From Stenotrophomonas sp. ZAC14D1_NAIMI4_1 (GTDB taxonomy: Bacteria > Pseudomonadota > Gammaproteobacteria > Xanthomonadales > Xanthomonadaceae), in assembly GCF_003086775.1 (NCBI RefSeq), contig NZ_CP026001.1, positions 2,320,407-2,384,406 on the forward strand: DNA of 64,000 bases, written 5' to 3'. Below are positions 9,177-19,859 of the stretch, in pieces. The notes under the pieces are model-generated. The model did no database searches. It was given only the letters and a program-made list of their open reading frames with translations, and was not told where the DNA came from. Both the position numbers and the translations under genes were made by a program. The stretch's first letter is position 1. Each line of letters starts with the position of its first letter.

Positions 9177-9641
9177 TCAGTCTTCTTCCATCAGGTCGCT
9201 GAGATCCAGAACCTGCGGATCAACGCCGTGCGCGACGATGTTTCGGATCATTCCGGGCCTGGGCCGAAGGGAATAGGCTCTCATCGCATGGATGGGATTG
9301 AATTCCAGCCACGGGCAGGATGAATGCCCCACGATAACCGGCATGTTGAAACTGATGTCTTTGGGATCATCCAGTAGCAGGGCCCATTTTCCGCCGTGGC
9401 GTTGGCGCACGACATCGCCCAGATATCGCGCAAACACAACCCTCAGAGCATCCTGTTCGTCCACCGGCAACGTTGCGGCCATCGTTGTGTACAAGGCCTC
9501 CAGGCGATCAAGGTTCTCCAGGCTGCCGTCAAGGTCGATGCCGCGGACCTGCGCTTGGGCGACCAGCCATTCAATCTGGTCGTCCATGATGATCAGGAAC
9601 TGTTCGAATATCTCTTGCGCTTGTTCTGGGTTGAATGTCAT
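9177..9641 (-). CDS. Hypothetical acidic cytoplasmic protein
   Basis: 154 residues from the ATG at 9641 (MTFNPEQAQEIFEQFL). It is acidic and largely helical in appearance, with no signal peptide or membrane segment. The C-terminal part has LLLDDPKDISFNMPVIVGHS and ends LSDLMEED. I do not recognise the family. Its size and acidity recall immunity-type proteins, but nothing in the context supports a toxin partner. The frame continues upstream through Cys- and Pro-rich codons that look non-coding. Confidence 0.6.
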   Translation of the reverse strand: MTFNPEQAQEIFEQFLIIMDDQIEWLVAQAQVRGIDLDGSLENLDRLEALYTTMAATLPVDEQDALRVVFARYLGDVVRQRHGGKWALLLDDPKDISFNMPVIVGHSSCPWLEFNPIHAMRAYSLRPRPGMIRNIVAHGVDPQVLDLSDLMEED

Positions 9642-9739
9642 GCCAACGCCCGGAAGGGAGTTCCGAGTGTGCCCTTGGACCTGGATCCAGGCCATGCAAC
9701 AAGTCTGAAAAGATGGAGGGAGTAAGGTCGCTGGCGTGC

Positions 9740-9762
9740 ATCCACGCATGGCGTGGATCTAC
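9740..9762 (-). repeat. SMAG-type GTAG palindrome
   Basis: ATCCACGCATGGCGTGGAT followed by CTAC (GTAG on the minus strand), abutting the 3' end of the pseudogene at 9759-10105 and placed between it and the upstream part of the next minus-strand gene. Confidence 0.85.
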
Positions 9763-10105
9763 CGGTCCATCAACGCAATGCCTGCGATGGCATAGCTGGC
9801 GATCAGCAGCCCGCACAGATACTCCGCCACGATGATCAGCCAGAAGGTGATCGGCTCGATTTCCCGCCACGCATCAAGGGTGCCGGCGCGGCGATGCTCA
9901 CATGGATATGCCCGGTGTCGATGGCGTTTGCCGGCAACCAGGCGAACATGAAGGCCATCAGCAGGAACACCAGGCTGCCGAACAGGAATGCGACAGGCCG
10001 ATGCCGGGGTGGCCGCAAGGTGGCGTAGGCGGGGCGCCAGGTAAAGCAGACCGCGATGACCATCATCGCGACGAATCCCAGCCAGGTCATGAACGTGGTG
10101 CTCAT
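9759..10105 (-). pseudogene. Frameshifted small membrane protein
   Basis: Two open pieces in different frames together make one membrane protein of about 115 residues. The first, from the ATG at 10105, reads MSTTFMTWLGFVAMMVIAV and continues through a second hydrophobic helix (VAFLFGSLVFLLMAFMFAWL) to HIHVSIAAPAP. The second continues LDAWREIEPITF with a third helix (LIIVAEYLCGLLIASYAIAG) and ends ALMDR. The switch falls near 9875-9890 in GCCGGCACCCTTGATGCG. It needs one extra base, or two fewer, to restore a single frame. Either a real inactivating deletion or a sequencing error would explain it. The family resembles small DUF-type inner-membrane proteins of unknown role. Confidence 0.7.
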
Positions 10106-10183
10106 GCGACGACACTCCGTGTCCAGCCGTAGGCGGCGTGGGCGGATCATGCCATGAGTCTGGAACGTCTGGCGGCGAGCGCC

Positions 10184-10206
10184 ATCCACGCGCGGCGTGG
10201 ATCTAC
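10184..10206 (-). repeat. SMAG palindrome supplying a stop codon
   Basis: ATCCACGCGCGGCGTGGAT then CTAC. On the minus strand the GTAG provides the TAG stop (10203-10205) of the small gene 10203-10418. Confidence 0.85.
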
Positions 10207-10418
10207 CTCAGCGCATCCCCATCCAGCCCAAGATCCCAGGCCATCCCCAGCAGTTCGCCGGCAGGCACCGGTGGGGCGGGGCGGGCATCGGCCAGCTGCT
10301 GCAGTTCCTCGATCTCTTCGCGTGCCACCGTCTCCAGCGCCTGCAACTGCTCACGGACACCCGGGTTGCGCGGGCGCTGGTTGGGGTCGATCGGGGGCAG
10401 GGCACGGATCAGGGTCAT
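10203..10418 (-). CDS. Small hypothetical protein (71 aa)
   Basis: From the ATG at 10418 the protein reads MTLIRALPPIDPNQRPRNPG and then a helical stretch rich in Glu and Gln (LETVAREEIEELQQLADARP), ending in an acidic tail. It has no signal peptide or membrane helix. It follows the MCP gene on the same strand after a terminator-like hairpin. I do not recognise the family. The stop codon is contributed by a SMAG element. Confidence 0.6.
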   Translation of the reverse strand: MTLIRALPPIDPNQRPRNPGVREQLQALETVAREEIEELQQLADARPAPPVPAGELLGMAWDLGLDGDALR

Positions 10419-10457
10419 GGTGCGCGGGTCGGGAGCTTCCAACGGCAGGTTACAGGC

Positions 10458-10483
10458 AAAGGCCCCGAAATGACCGGGGCCTT
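10458..10483 (-). terminator. Terminator-like hairpin after the MCP gene
   Basis: AAGGCCCC and GGGGCCTT arms around a short loop, between the MCP stop (10517) and the next minus-strand start (10418). The minus-strand tail is only weakly T-rich. Confidence 0.6.
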
Positions 10484-10516
10484 GCGGGCTGCCGGAGCAG
10501 GCAGCGGACATCTGGA

Positions 10517-11707
10517 TCAGAACAGCTCGACCGTACCGGCGCCCATGTTCTGCTGGGCAACCGGCTTGTGCGGCGGGCGTTCCCACTCGCTGCGCAGTTC
10601 GCGCAGGCGGCTGCCGGTGCGCTGCAGGGCGGTGGCGATCTCTTCGTCGAACACGCCACCGTTACGGTGCAGCAGTTCCTGCAGGGCCACCGCTTCGCGA
10701 TTGATCGCGGTCAGGCGGTCCAGGTGGGTGTGCACGCCGCCCAGTGCCTGGGTGGCGATGTCTTCGAACTGCAGGGCGCGCACGGCTTCGGCCACGCTGC
10801 CGTCGATCGAACGGGCGCACTCGGACACTTCACGCATGCCGTCGCCCAGCGAGGCGTTGATCTGGGCCACGTTGTCCAGCATCGCCGCCGCTTCCTGGCG
10901 CGCTTCGCGGGAGCGGTCCATGTCACGCGAGGCCATGTGCGAGACCGTCTCGCGCACCTTGGCAATGGCGTCCTTGGAGCTGTGGGCCAGCTTGCGGATC
11001 TGCTCGTTGAAGGTGGTCGAGCGCTCGGACAGGTTGCGGACTTCGTCGGCCACCACAGCGAAACCGCGACCGGCTTCACCGGCTCGGGCTGCTTCGATGG
11101 CCGCGTTCAGTGCCAGCAGGTTGGTCTGGTCTGCAATCGACTTGACGTCTTCCAGCAGGGCGAAGATGCCGTCCAGGTGCTGGGCCATCTGGTCGATGTG
11201 CTGCACGGTGGTGCTGCTCTGGCCGCTCACCTGTTCCAGCGCTTCCACCAGCTGTTCCATGCGGTGGCTGGCGTGCTGGGCGAAGCGGGCGACGTCGAGG
11301 CCGGCGCTGCCTTCGTCACCGGCGCGGTCGACGATGCGCGACAGGGCCTGGCTCTGCTGGCGGGACTTGCGGTTCATCGCATCGAAGCTGCCGCCCAGGC
11401 TGGACACAGCCTGGCGGATCAGGTCACGGGCGCGTTCCACTTCGCCACGGGAACCGTCGATCTCGTTGCCGACGAAGTTGCGCAGCTCGGTCAGCAGCTG
11501 GTCCTGCTCACGCAGGACACGGGCATGTTCCGGGGAACGATGCGCCTGGGCGCGGGTGGTCCACCACGCAAAGCCCAGCCAGCTCAGCGTCATCGTGGTC
11601 AGGATCGCCCAACGCAGGGCGGCCGGCCATTCGAAACCGATGGCGAAGGGGAGCAGCAGGGTCAGGGCCAGGGGGGCGGCCAGACGGATGAAAATGCGTG
11701 AGTACAT
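10517..11707 (-). CDS. Methyl-accepting chemotaxis-type signalling protein
   Basis: 396 residues from the ATG at 11707 ([15 protein letters not shown]). Two closely spaced hydrophobic helices (about 6-46) leave almost no periplasmic part, so there is no classical ligand domain. The rest is the cytoplasmic helical bundle, with the conserved hairpin tip [19 protein letters not shown] and [18 protein letters not shown] near 190-225. This tip binds CheA/CheW in known MCPs. No C-terminal CheR-binding pentapeptide is visible; it ends GAGTVELF. It may sense an internal or membrane cue. It stands alone here with no che genes nearby. The frame continues upstream to 11812 without domain sequence. Confidence 0.85.
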   Translation of the reverse strand: MYSRIFIRLAAPLALTLLLPFAIGFEWPAALRWAILTTMTLSWLGFAWWTTRAQAHRSPEHARVLREQDQLLTELRNFVGNEIDGSRGEVERARDLIRQAVSSLGGSFDAMNRKSRQQSQALSRIVDRAGDEGSAGLDVARFAQHASHRMEQLVEALEQVSGQSSTTVQHIDQMAQHLDGIFALLEDVKSIADQTNLLALNAAIEAARAGEAGRGFAVVADEVRNLSERSTTFNEQIRKLAHSSKDAIAKVRETVSHMASRDMDRSREARQEAAAMLDNVAQINASLGDGMREVSECARSIDGSVAEAVRALQFEDIATQALGGVHTHLDRLTAINREAVALQELLHRNGGVFDEEIATALQRTGSRLRELRSEWERPPHKPVAQQNMGAGTVELF

Positions 11708-11814
11708 GGACGTTCTCGGGAGGTGCACGGAGGATGTATCGGCCGTACCCCCTTTCTCTTTAACGTCGATGTGCCTTCTGGATGCGCCGGATTTCCGACG
11801 CCTCCGGTGCATCA

Positions 11815-11855
11815 GGGGTCAGGGCCCTTTCCGTACCGGAAAGGGATCCGACCCC
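11815..11855. repeat. Intergenic dyad of a second repeat family (GGGGTC...GACCCC)
   Basis: GGGGTCAGGGCCCTTTCCG, a short loop, and CGGAAAGGGATCCGACCCC form a long imperfect stem between the MCP and hflD genes. A closely related element is at 38396-38434. It is distinct from the GTAG palindromes. Confidence 0.75.
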
Positions 11856-11860
11856 GGGCC

Positions 11861-12475
11861 TCAGGCCAGCTGGCGGTCCACGGCCTCGGTCATCGCCTTG
11901 CGGCTGAGCAGGAAGTCCCAGTAGCTGCCCCCCAGCTGCCGCCACAGCACGGCCGCACGCACGGCGGCCAGCAGCAGCGCGCGGATCTCGGCCACCACCC
12001 CGGCCTGGGCAAGGTAGTGCGGGTTGCCCTGCACCATGACGCGCGGCTTGAGGTGGCTGATGGTGTCCGCATACAGGCCGCCCAGGCTCGCCAGCACGTC
12101 CGGGTGGCCGCTGTCGCCCAGCTCGAGGGCCTGGCGCTGGGCGCGCTCGATGCCCGAGGCGACCTTGTTCACGGTGGCGCCGTCCTGCACGAACCGCCGC
12201 TCCAGCTGCAGCACCGACAGGGCCAGCTTGGGCAGGATCGGATCCTGGCCCTGGTTGCGGAAGTAGTTGTGCAGCAGGCGCAGGCCGGACTTCAGCGCGT
12301 CGCGGTCGCCAAACACCTCCTGCGGGGAGGCGGCATCGATGCGGAACACGCTGTCCACCGCGGTACGCACCGCCGCGGCGTCGGAATGGCCGGTATCGGC
12401 GATACGGCGCACCTGCTGCAGGGCCTGGGCAATGCCGGCCAGGGCCAGGACGCGGTCGTCGACAGTGAAACTCAT
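11861..12475 (-). CDS. hflD: High-frequency lysogenization protein HflD homologue
   Basis: 204 residues, the usual length for HflD. It begins [20 protein letters not shown] and contains the family pattern of helices ([54 protein letters not shown]). In E. coli, HflD is a peripheral membrane protein that interacts with phage lambda CII and lies directly downstream of mnmA, as here. Its start overlaps the mnmA stop by four bases (ATGA, 12472-12475), so the two are translationally coupled. Its normal cellular role is unclear. Confidence 0.9.
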   Translation of the reverse strand: MSFTVDDRVLALAGIAQALQQVRRIADTGHSDAAAVRTAVDSVFRIDAASPQEVFGDRDALKSGLRLLHNYFRNQGQDPILPKLALSVLQLERRFVQDGATVNKVASGIERAQRQALELGDSGHPDVLASLGGLYADTISHLKPRVMVQGNPHYLAQAGVVAEIRALLLAAVRAAVLWRQLGGSYWDFLLSRKAMTEAVDRQLA

Positions 12476-13614
12476 GCAGCGATTACCTCAAAAGGAGAAG
12501 GGGTGGTGCGCAGGCGCTGTTCCAGCGGCGCATCGGTTGCGGCGATCACCGCGCCGCCCAGGCAGACATCACCGTCATACAGCACCAGCGACTGGCCAGG
12601 GGTCACGGCGCGCTGCGGGCGGGCGAAGGTCACCAGTACGCTGCCATCGTCCAGCACCTCGACCGTACACGGCTCGTCCGGCTGCCGGTAGCGGGTCTGG
12701 GCGGTGCACTCGAAGCGGCGGGCCGGCGGCGCACCGGCAATCCAGTGGGCGGTCTCCGATCGCAGCCGGTCGGACAGCATCCATCGGCTGTCACGGTCCT
12801 GGTCCACGTACAGCACGTTGCTGGCAACATCCTTGCCGACCACGTACCACGGCGCGGCAGGGCGGCCGCGCACGCCGCCGATGTTCAGGCCTTCGCGCTG
12901 GCCCAGGGTGAAATAGAACACGCCCGGGTGCTCGGCGATGACGCTGCCGTCGGCCGGGTCGAGGATCTGGCCGGCCTTGGCGGGCAGGTAGCGGCCGAGG
13001 AACTCACGGAAATCGCGCTCGCCGATGAAGCAGATGCCGGTCGAATCCTTCTTGGCATGGGTCGGCAGGCTGACGTCGCGGGCGATCCGGCGCAGGTCGC
13101 TCTTTTCCAGGTCGCCGATCGGGAACAGGGTGGCGGCCAGTTGTTCCTGCCCCAGCTGGTGCAGGAAGTAGCTCTGGTCCTTGGACCGGTCGGCGCCGCG
13201 CAGCAGCAGCCATTGCTGGCCGCGCTGGGCGATGCGCGCGTAATGGCCGGTGGCGATGCGTTCGGCCCCCAGCTCGCGGGCGGCATCCAGGAAGTGCTTG
13301 AACTTCACTTCGCGGTTGCACAGCACGTCCGGGTTGGGCGTGCGGCCGGCGGCGTACTCGGCCAGGAAGTGTTCGAACACGCCCTGCCAGTACTCGTTGG
13401 AAAAATCGCGGAAGTGGAACGGAATGCCCAGCAGGCCGCAGACGGCCACCGCATCGCGGCGGTCATCCTCGGCGCGGCAGTCGCCGCTGCCATCGTCGGC
13501 CCAGTTCTGCATGAACAGGCCGGCCACGGCTTCGCCCTGCTGCACCAGGCGCCAGGCGGCCACGGAGGAATCGACGCCGCCGGACACGCCCACCATTACC
13601 CGAGGGCTGCTCAT
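12472..13614 (-). CDS. mnmA: tRNA-specific 2-thiouridylase MnmA
   Basis: 380 residues, full length. The enzyme activates U34 of Glu, Gln and Lys tRNAs with ATP and inserts sulfur delivered through the Tus relay. The PP-loop is SGGVDSS at 11-17. One catalytic Cys is in [12 protein letters not shown] and the second in [12 protein letters not shown]; both are present. The ATG at 13614 is chosen because it overlaps the TGA of the upstream Nudix gene by four bases. The order nudJ-mnmA-hflD matches E. coli. Confidence 0.95.
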   Translation of the reverse strand: MSSPRVMVGVSGGVDSSVAAWRLVQQGEAVAGLFMQNWADDGSGDCRAEDDRRDAVAVCGLLGIPFHFRDFSNEYWQGVFEHFLAEYAAGRTPNPDVLCNREVKFKHFLDAARELGAERIATGHYARIAQRGQQWLLLRGADRSKDQSYFLHQLGQEQLAATLFPIGDLEKSDLRRIARDVSLPTHAKKDSTGICFIGERDFREFLGRYLPAKAGQILDPADGSVIAEHPGVFYFTLGQREGLNIGGVRGRPAAPWYVVGKDVASNVLYVDQDRDSRWMLSDRLRSETAHWIAGAPPARRFECTAQTRYRQPDEPCTVEVLDDGSVLVTFARPQRAVTPGQSLVLYDGDVCLGGAVIAATDAPLEQRLRTTPSPFEVIAA

Positions 13615-14072
13615 GCGACCTCCTGGACCAGGGAAAGCGGATGGCGCTGGCCGGCCAGGTAGTCGGCCACCACCTGCCAGACCAGCGGGCTGCGCAGGCG
13701 CGGGCCGGCGGCCTGCAGCTCGGCCGGGTCCAGCCACAGGGCGCGGTCGATGCCGGTATCCAGCGGCTGCGCCGGGTCGTGCGAGACCGGGCGGGCGGCG
13801 TAGCAGAAGCGCAGGAAGGCGGTGCCGTCAGGCGCGGTCCACTGGTAGCAGCCGATGAAGGCGCTCAGTTCCACCGTCCAGCCGGTTTCCTCGCGGGTCT
13901 CGCGCAGGGCCGCGGCGGCGAGGCTCTCGCCTGGTTCCAGGTGGCCGGCGGGCTGGTTCAGCACCTGCCGGCCGTCAATGGTCTCTTCCACCAGCAACAC
14001 GCGGCCGCCGTCGACCACCACGGTGGCCACGGTGGCATGCGGTGCCCAGCGCGGGTCCTGCACAGCGTTCAA
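13611..14072 (-). CDS. nudJ: Nudix phosphatase, NudJ-like
   Basis: 153 residues with the complete Nudix box at [20 protein letters not shown] followed by TGW, so the metal-binding glutamates are intact. NudJ enzymes hydrolyse the phosphates of thiamine pyrophosphate precursors and nucleoside di- and triphosphates. Position directly upstream of mnmA, with a four-base overlap, matches the enterobacterial nudJ-mnmA pair and supports the name. The start appears to be TTG at 14072 (TTG AAC GCT); a GTG three codons later is an alternative. One base separates this start from the stop of the secreted-protein gene upstream. Confidence 0.85.
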   Translation of the reverse strand: MNAVQDPRWAPHATVATVVVDGGRVLLVEETIDGRQVLNQPAGHLEPGESLAAAALRETREETGWTVELSAFIGCYQWTAPDGTAFLRFCYAARPVSHDPAQPLDTGIDRALWLDPAELQAAGPRLRSPLVWQVVADYLAGQRHPLSLVQEVA

Positions 14073-14073
14073 C

Positions 14074-14571
14074 TCAGAGGTCGTCCTTCTTGGTCAGCTC
14101 CAGCTCCATCGCATCGGCGGTCCGGATGGCCGCATCGATGGCGTCGCTGAGCTGGTCGGTGGTGGCATCGGCGTCGATCTTCACCACGAACATGGCGGTC
14201 TTGTCCTGCTTCACCCAGCCGCCCATCTTGGCGTCCTGGGAATCTTCCAGCAGGCGGTTGGCCACCGCTTCGGGGAACTGCTTGTCCTTGGACACATAGC
14301 CCGGCGACCACACCTCGCGGATGTTGTGGCTGCCGAAGTCCTCCACGGCCGAGCGCACGTAGACCATCTGCGTGCGGTCGCCTTCCACGTCGAACACCAT
14401 CTGGTAGTCGCCGTCCTCGTCCACCTCGAAGGTGTAGCCCAGCTTCTCCAGGTGGCGGGCGACGGCGGCATCGGCCTTGCTGCTGTCAGCGGTGGTCGCG
14501 GCACCGGCGGTACCGGCGGTACCGGCGGCGGCCAGGGCGAGCAGCAGGGCAGGCAGAAGGGTCCTTTTCAT
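14074..14571 (-). CDS. Secreted protein of unknown function (165 aa)
   Basis: From the ATG at 14571, a signal peptide (MKRTLLPALLLALAAAGTAG) with probable cleavage after AGA leads to a soluble domain. The domain contains LEKLGYTFEVDEDGDYQMVF and DRTQMVYVRSAVEDFG, with a C-terminal TTDQLSDAIDAAIRTADAME. The pattern recalls the bacterial sensory-transduction-regulator (YbjN-like) fold, but I am not sure. The signal peptide contains a short ACCGGCGGT direct repeat (about 14509-14530) that could vary in copy number. It is the first gene of a run with nudJ, mnmA and hflD, and upstream it is divergent from clpS. Confidence 0.75.
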   Translation of the reverse strand: MKRTLLPALLLALAAAGTAGTAGAATTADSSKADAAVARHLEKLGYTFEVDEDGDYQMVFDVEGDRTQMVYVRSAVEDFGSHNIREVWSPGYVSKDKQFPEAVANRLLEDSQDAKMGGWVKQDKTAMFVVKIDADATTDQLSDAIDAAIRTADAMELELTKKDDL

Positions 14572-14669
14572 GAAAATCCTGTGAAACGTGGGGGGCAGGC
14601 GGTAATTGTGACGGCGGCCGTGCGTGCCGTCCATTCCGCGCCAGGCCGACGCAGCGCCGCCGCACCCTC

Positions 14670-14675
14670 TATAAT
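14670..14675 (+). promoter_or_regulatory. -10 box (TATAAT) placed for a leaderless clpS transcript
   Basis: A perfect TATAAT ends six bases before the ATG at 14682. With usual -10 to +1 spacing, transcription would start at or within a base of the start codon. No Shine-Dalgarno sequence is visible. The -35 region is poor. Confidence 0.6.
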
Positions 14676-14681
14676 GTGCGG

Positions 14682-15008
14682 ATGCCCCGCGAGTCTTCCC
14701 CCGAATCCCATCACGACCACGGTATCGCCGTGGAGCCCGCGCGCCCCGAAGTGGCGCCGCCGCCGTTCTACCAGGTGATGATCCTCAATGACGACTACAC
14801 CCCGATGGATTTCGTGGTGGACGTCCTGCAGCAGTTCTTCAGCATGGACCTGGACAAGGCCACGCAGGTGATGCTGCACGTGCATACCCGCGGCCGCGGT
14901 GTCTGCGGGGTCTTCACCCGTGAAGTGGCCGAAACCAAGGTTGCCCAGGTCAACGAGTACTCGCGCATGAACCAGCATCCGCTGCTGTGCACGATGGAAA
15001 AGGCCTGA
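14682..15008 (+). CDS. clpS: ATP-dependent Clp protease adaptor ClpS
   Basis: 108 residues from the ATG at 14682; a GTG two codons earlier is possible. ClpS recognises N-degron substrates and hands them to ClpA. The N terminus is flexible and His-rich. The core shows [17 protein letters not shown], the Met and Asp residues of the N-degron pocket, and [20 protein letters not shown]. It is full length for the family. clpA lies 373 bases downstream on the same strand, separated by SMAG palindromes that may uncouple the two. aat, which creates N-degrons, is 4 kb away. Confidence 0.95.
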   Translation: MPRESSPESHHDHGIAVEPARPEVAPPPFYQVMILNDDYTPMDFVVDVLQQFFSMDLDKATQVMLHVHTRGRGVCGVFTREVAETKVAQVNEYSRMNQHPLLCTMEKA

Positions 15009-15022
15009 CCCCCGGTAGCGCG

Positions 15023-15078
15023 TAGAGTCGAGCTTGCTCGACTGATCTTCAATGCAGTCGAGCAAGCTCGACTCTACC
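15023..15078. repeat. Inverted pair of SMAG palindromes after clpS
   Basis: GTAGAGTCGAGCTTGCTCGA at 15023 and its inverse ending GACTCTAC at 15078, separated by 12 bases. A large stem can form just past the clpS stop. It probably marks the transcript end (inference). Confidence 0.85.
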
Positions 15079-15381
15079 GAGGGTCAACGCCAGCAATCCG
15101 CACCGTTCCAGCCATGGCCGTTCTCTGGCCCCGCCTGCGTGCTCACGTTCAATCCGCCTGCCTTGCCCGCTGACCGCCGGGGCGAGGCGTTTTGCGGGTC
15201 ATCACGTGGCAACGGACAGCCGATCGGGTAGGGTTCGCCGAAGCGCCGGCGGGCTGCCCGGGCGTGAACGATGATCAAGCAATCCGCACTGCTAACGCCA
15301 TCTGAACGCAGCAATCCGCTAGGGTGATGGAAATCGCGTAGTCAGGCCGCATATTGTCCCCATCTGCCGCCGGAGTAATCC
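15079..15381. other. Intergenic region upstream of clpA
   Basis: About 300 bases with no convincing gene. A short minus-strand frame exists but lacks domain features or a ribosome site. The last bases hold the clpA ribosome site (GGAG at 15372, seven bases before ATG) and an AT-rich GCATATTGT that could serve as a -10 region. Confidence 0.5.
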
Positions 15382-17664
<2,283 letters not shown>

Positions 17665-17701
17665 GGGCGGCCGGGCACGGACTGGTCAAGATGTGATTGG
17701 C

Positions 17702-17730
17702 AAGGGCGGCTTCGGCCGCCCTTTTCATTT
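17702..17730 (+). terminator. Rho-independent terminator after clpA
   Basis: AAGGGCGGC-TTCG-GCCGCCCTTTTC: a nine-base GC-rich stem with a TTCG loop and a T tract, between clpA and the convergent gene ending at 17741. Confidence 0.9.
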
Positions 17731-17740
17731 CCGCGGCCGT

Positions 17741-18121
17741 TCAGCGCCCCTGCTGCGCCAACCGCTTGAAGGTCGCCGGATCGATCGGCTCGATCCGGGT
17801 CACCCTGCAGTGGTTGCTGTCGGTCCGTAGCAGGGTGCGGGCATTGCCGCAGATCTGTTCAGGCGTACTTCGCGTGAAAAACGTGTAGCTGGCCGAGGCA
17901 GCGGCGCCCAGGCAGCGCTTCTGCAGGTGGACCCGATAATGCGCATCACCGTCGCGCAGCAGCACTTCCCGCTCCGTGCTGGACGGGCGGATGTCACGGT
18001 TGCCGCCCAGGGTAATGCACCCGGCCTGGGGTGCAGGTTGGGCAGGGTCGGCGGCGTGTGCTGCAAGGGAACTGGCCAGCAGAACGACGGGCAGCAGGGC
18101 GCGTGTGAGCAGGGCGTTCAT
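17741..18121 (-). CDS. Secreted protein, possibly DUF6491 family
   Basis: 126 residues from the ATG at 18121. The signal peptide MNALLTRALLPVVLLASSLA is cleaved around AHA/AD. The mature part contains four Cys, among them CITLGGNRDIR, QKRCLGAA and EQICGNA, and ends SNHCRVTRIEPIDPATFKRL. The layout recalls small secreted DUF6491-type proteins common in this family of bacteria; I hold that only weakly. Even Cys number suggests periplasmic disulfides. It stands alone, convergent to clpA. Confidence 0.7.
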   Translation of the reverse strand: MNALLTRALLPVVLLASSLAAHAADPAQPAPQAGCITLGGNRDIRPSSTEREVLLRDGDAHYRVHLQKRCLGAAASASYTFFTRSTPEQICGNARTLLRTDSNHCRVTRIEPIDPATFKRLAQQGR

Positions 18122-18262
18122 GGCGGGGCGGGGATGCGATCCGGATTGGATCGGATCCCACGATGCCGCTGGCGTCGCGGGTGCGAATCTGCCGCAAGCA
18201 GGCCTGACCGACGCCATGGTGCGTTCGGTCACGATGACCTCCGGCAAGTAGGCCGGCCAGGC

Positions 18263-18535
18263 TCAGGAGCTGATGGCGCGGAAACCCAGTTGCCGGCCCT
18301 GGCCCATCGGGCCCTCGATCACGAATGCCACGGCCTCGTGCGGGATGTGCAGGCGCTGGCGCTGGCGTGTGCCGGCATGGCTGATCTCGCGCTCGGCGGC
18401 AAGGTACAGCGGATGGGATGCGTCCATCTCGACGCAGATGAGGCAGGGCTGCCCAAACCAGGTGCCGTCAGGCCCCTTGCTGGCATAACAGCGGGCGGTC
18501 ACGGACTGCGGGTCCAACACGATCAAATAGCTCAT
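18263..18535 (-). CDS. Hypothetical protein (90 aa)
   Basis: From the ATG at 18535 it reads MSYLIVLDPQSVTARCYASK, then a beta-rich region (LICVEMDASHPLYLAAEREI) and ends QGRQLGFRAISS. No signal peptide, no membrane helix and no recognised family. Base composition matches the core genome. It lies between a secreted protein and infA, all on the minus strand. Confidence 0.55.
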   Translation of the reverse strand: MSYLIVLDPQSVTARCYASKGPDGTWFGQPCLICVEMDASHPLYLAAEREISHAGTRQRQRLHIPHEAVAFVIEGPMGQGRQLGFRAISS

Positions 18536-18647
18536 GCATCCAGAGGGTGGGCGAACATCACGCAAAGTCTAGCGATCCGTTCCCGCAACATCTTTCGGAC
18601 TAATACGAAAAATCGCGGCCATGTGATGGCCCGGAGGGCGGGCACGA

Positions 18648-18675
18648 CAAAAGGCCGGCAGCAGGGCCGGCCTTG
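18648..18675 (-). terminator. Terminator-like hairpin after infA
   Basis: AAGGCCGGC and GCCGGCCTT arms around GCAGG, with a T-rich tail on the minus strand (CTTTTGT), just past the infA stop at 18702. Confidence 0.8.
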
Positions 18676-18701
18676 TCAGGGTGGCGCAGGGCGCCGACCG
18701 C

Positions 18702-18920
18702 TTACTTCATGCGGTAGGTGATACGACCCTTGGTCAGGTCGTACGGGGTCATTTCAACCTTGACCCGGTCACCGGTGAGGATGCGGATGTAGTTCTTGCG
18801 CATGCGGCCGGAGATGTGGGCGATGATTTCGTGCCCATTTTCCAGGCGAACGCGGAAAGTGGTGTTCGGCAGCGTCTCGCTGACGGTGCCCTCGAACTCG
18901 ATGGAATCGTCTTTCGACAT
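18702..18920 (-). CDS. infA: Translation initiation factor IF-1
   Basis: 72 residues, the standard length. IF-1 blocks the ribosomal A site during initiation. The OB-fold sequence is nearly invariant: [19 protein letters not shown], then [20 protein letters not shown] and [20 protein letters not shown]. It is downstream of aat on the same strand, as in E. coli, but has its own promoter at 18970-18998. Confidence 0.98.
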   Translation of the reverse strand: MSKDDSIEFEGTVSETLPNTTFRVRLENGHEIIAHISGRMRKNYIRILTGDRVKVEMTPYDLTKGRITYRMK

Positions 18921-18969
18921 GTAGTCCTGTGCGGTTCAGAAAACGGCCACGCTGGGCCTAAGGCGCGGT

Positions 18970-18998
18970 ATTTTACGCGTCCTTCGCCCAGCTTGCAA
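18970..18998 (-). promoter_or_regulatory. infA promoter
   Basis: On the minus strand: TTGCAA (18993-18998), a 17-base spacer, and TAAAAT (18970-18975). Both boxes are close to sigma-70 consensus, and the promoter lies between the aat stop and the infA start. Confidence 0.75.
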
Positions 18999-19006
18999 AG
19001 ATCCGG

Positions 19007-19747
19007 TTAAATTTCCGCCAGATCCCGGGCCGGCAGGCGCCCCACGGCGTGGGTCCACGGGCCTTCACGGCCTTCTTCGCGTACGGCCAGGCGGACATGC
19101 TGCAGGAATTCTTCCCGCGGCAGGTGAACGGCCCCCATCCGCAGCAGGTGCGGGTTCTCCACCTGGGCGTCGATCAGGCGCCAGTTCCAGCGATGCAGGG
19201 TAGCCGCCAGCGCCGCCAGTGCGATCTTGGAGCCGCCGCTGGCGCCGCTGAACATGCTTTCGCCGAAGAACATCGTGCCGATGGCCACCCCGTAGATGCC
19301 ACCCACCAGGGTCTGCCGATCCCAGGCCTCGAACGAATGGGCGAAGCCAAGGTCATGCAGATGGCTGTAGGCGCCCACCATGTCCGGGCTGATCCAGGTG
19401 CCGTCCTGGCCCGGGCGCGGAGCGGCCGCGCAGGCCCGCATCACCTGGCTGAAGGCGGTATCGGCGGTGACCTCCCAGGTGCTGGCGCGCAACTGGCGGC
19501 GGAATCGGCTGGACAGGTGCACCCCGTCGGTGTGGAAGACCATGCGCGGATCGGGCGACCACCACAGGATCGGCTCGCCCTCGCTGAACCACGGGAAAAT
19601 GCCGCCCGCGTAGGCGTTGAGCAGGCGCAGAGGGTGCAGATCGCCGCCCACCGCCAGCAGCCCGTCGGGCTTGCGCAGCGCGGTTTCGGCCGGAGGGAAG
19701 GGCGAGTCCGGCGCATCGGACAGGCGCCAGGGCAGCGGGCGGGTCAT
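19007..19747 (-). CDS. aat: Leucyl/phenylalanyl-tRNA--protein transferase
   Basis: 246 residues. The enzyme adds Leu or Phe from charged tRNA to proteins with N-terminal Arg or Lys, creating N-degrons read by ClpS. Family signatures are present: GLLAVGGDL, NAYAGGIFPWF, ILWWSPDPR, GFAHSFEAWDRQTLVGGIYG, GTMFFGESMFS and the C-terminal DAQVENPHLLRMGA. Cytoplasmic. With infA downstream and clpS/clpA 1.3-5 kb away, the N-degron degradation branch is grouped here. Confidence 0.96.
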   Translation of the reverse strand: MTRPLPWRLSDAPDSPFPPAETALRKPDGLLAVGGDLHPLRLLNAYAGGIFPWFSEGEPILWWSPDPRMVFHTDGVHLSSRFRRQLRASTWEVTADTAFSQVMRACAAAPRPGQDGTWISPDMVGAYSHLHDLGFAHSFEAWDRQTLVGGIYGVAIGTMFFGESMFSGASGGSKIALAALAATLHRWNWRLIDAQVENPHLLRMGAVHLPREEFLQHVRLAVREEGREGPWTHAVGRLPARDLAEI

Positions 19748-19808
19748 GCGGGTGATTGTATTCGTAGCGCCCCCGCCGGAACGCGATGGTGGATGCGCGT
19801 TGACTCTG

Positions 19809-19830
19809 GTGGTGCCGGCCGCTGGCCGGC
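19809..19830 (+). repeat. Degenerate SMAG palindrome
   Basis: GTGGTGCCGGCCGCTGGCCG: the GTAG terminus has become GTGG but the dyad is intact. It lies between aat and the DUF482-type gene. Confidence 0.65.
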
Positions 19831-19859
19831 AGAGCCGCTTCAGTCGAGCACGCTCTACG

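Noticed and set aside
15084..15314. A 76-codon minus-strand frame between clpS and clpA
   Set aside because: No ribosome site, no family resemblance, and it starts inside palindromic repeat sequence.
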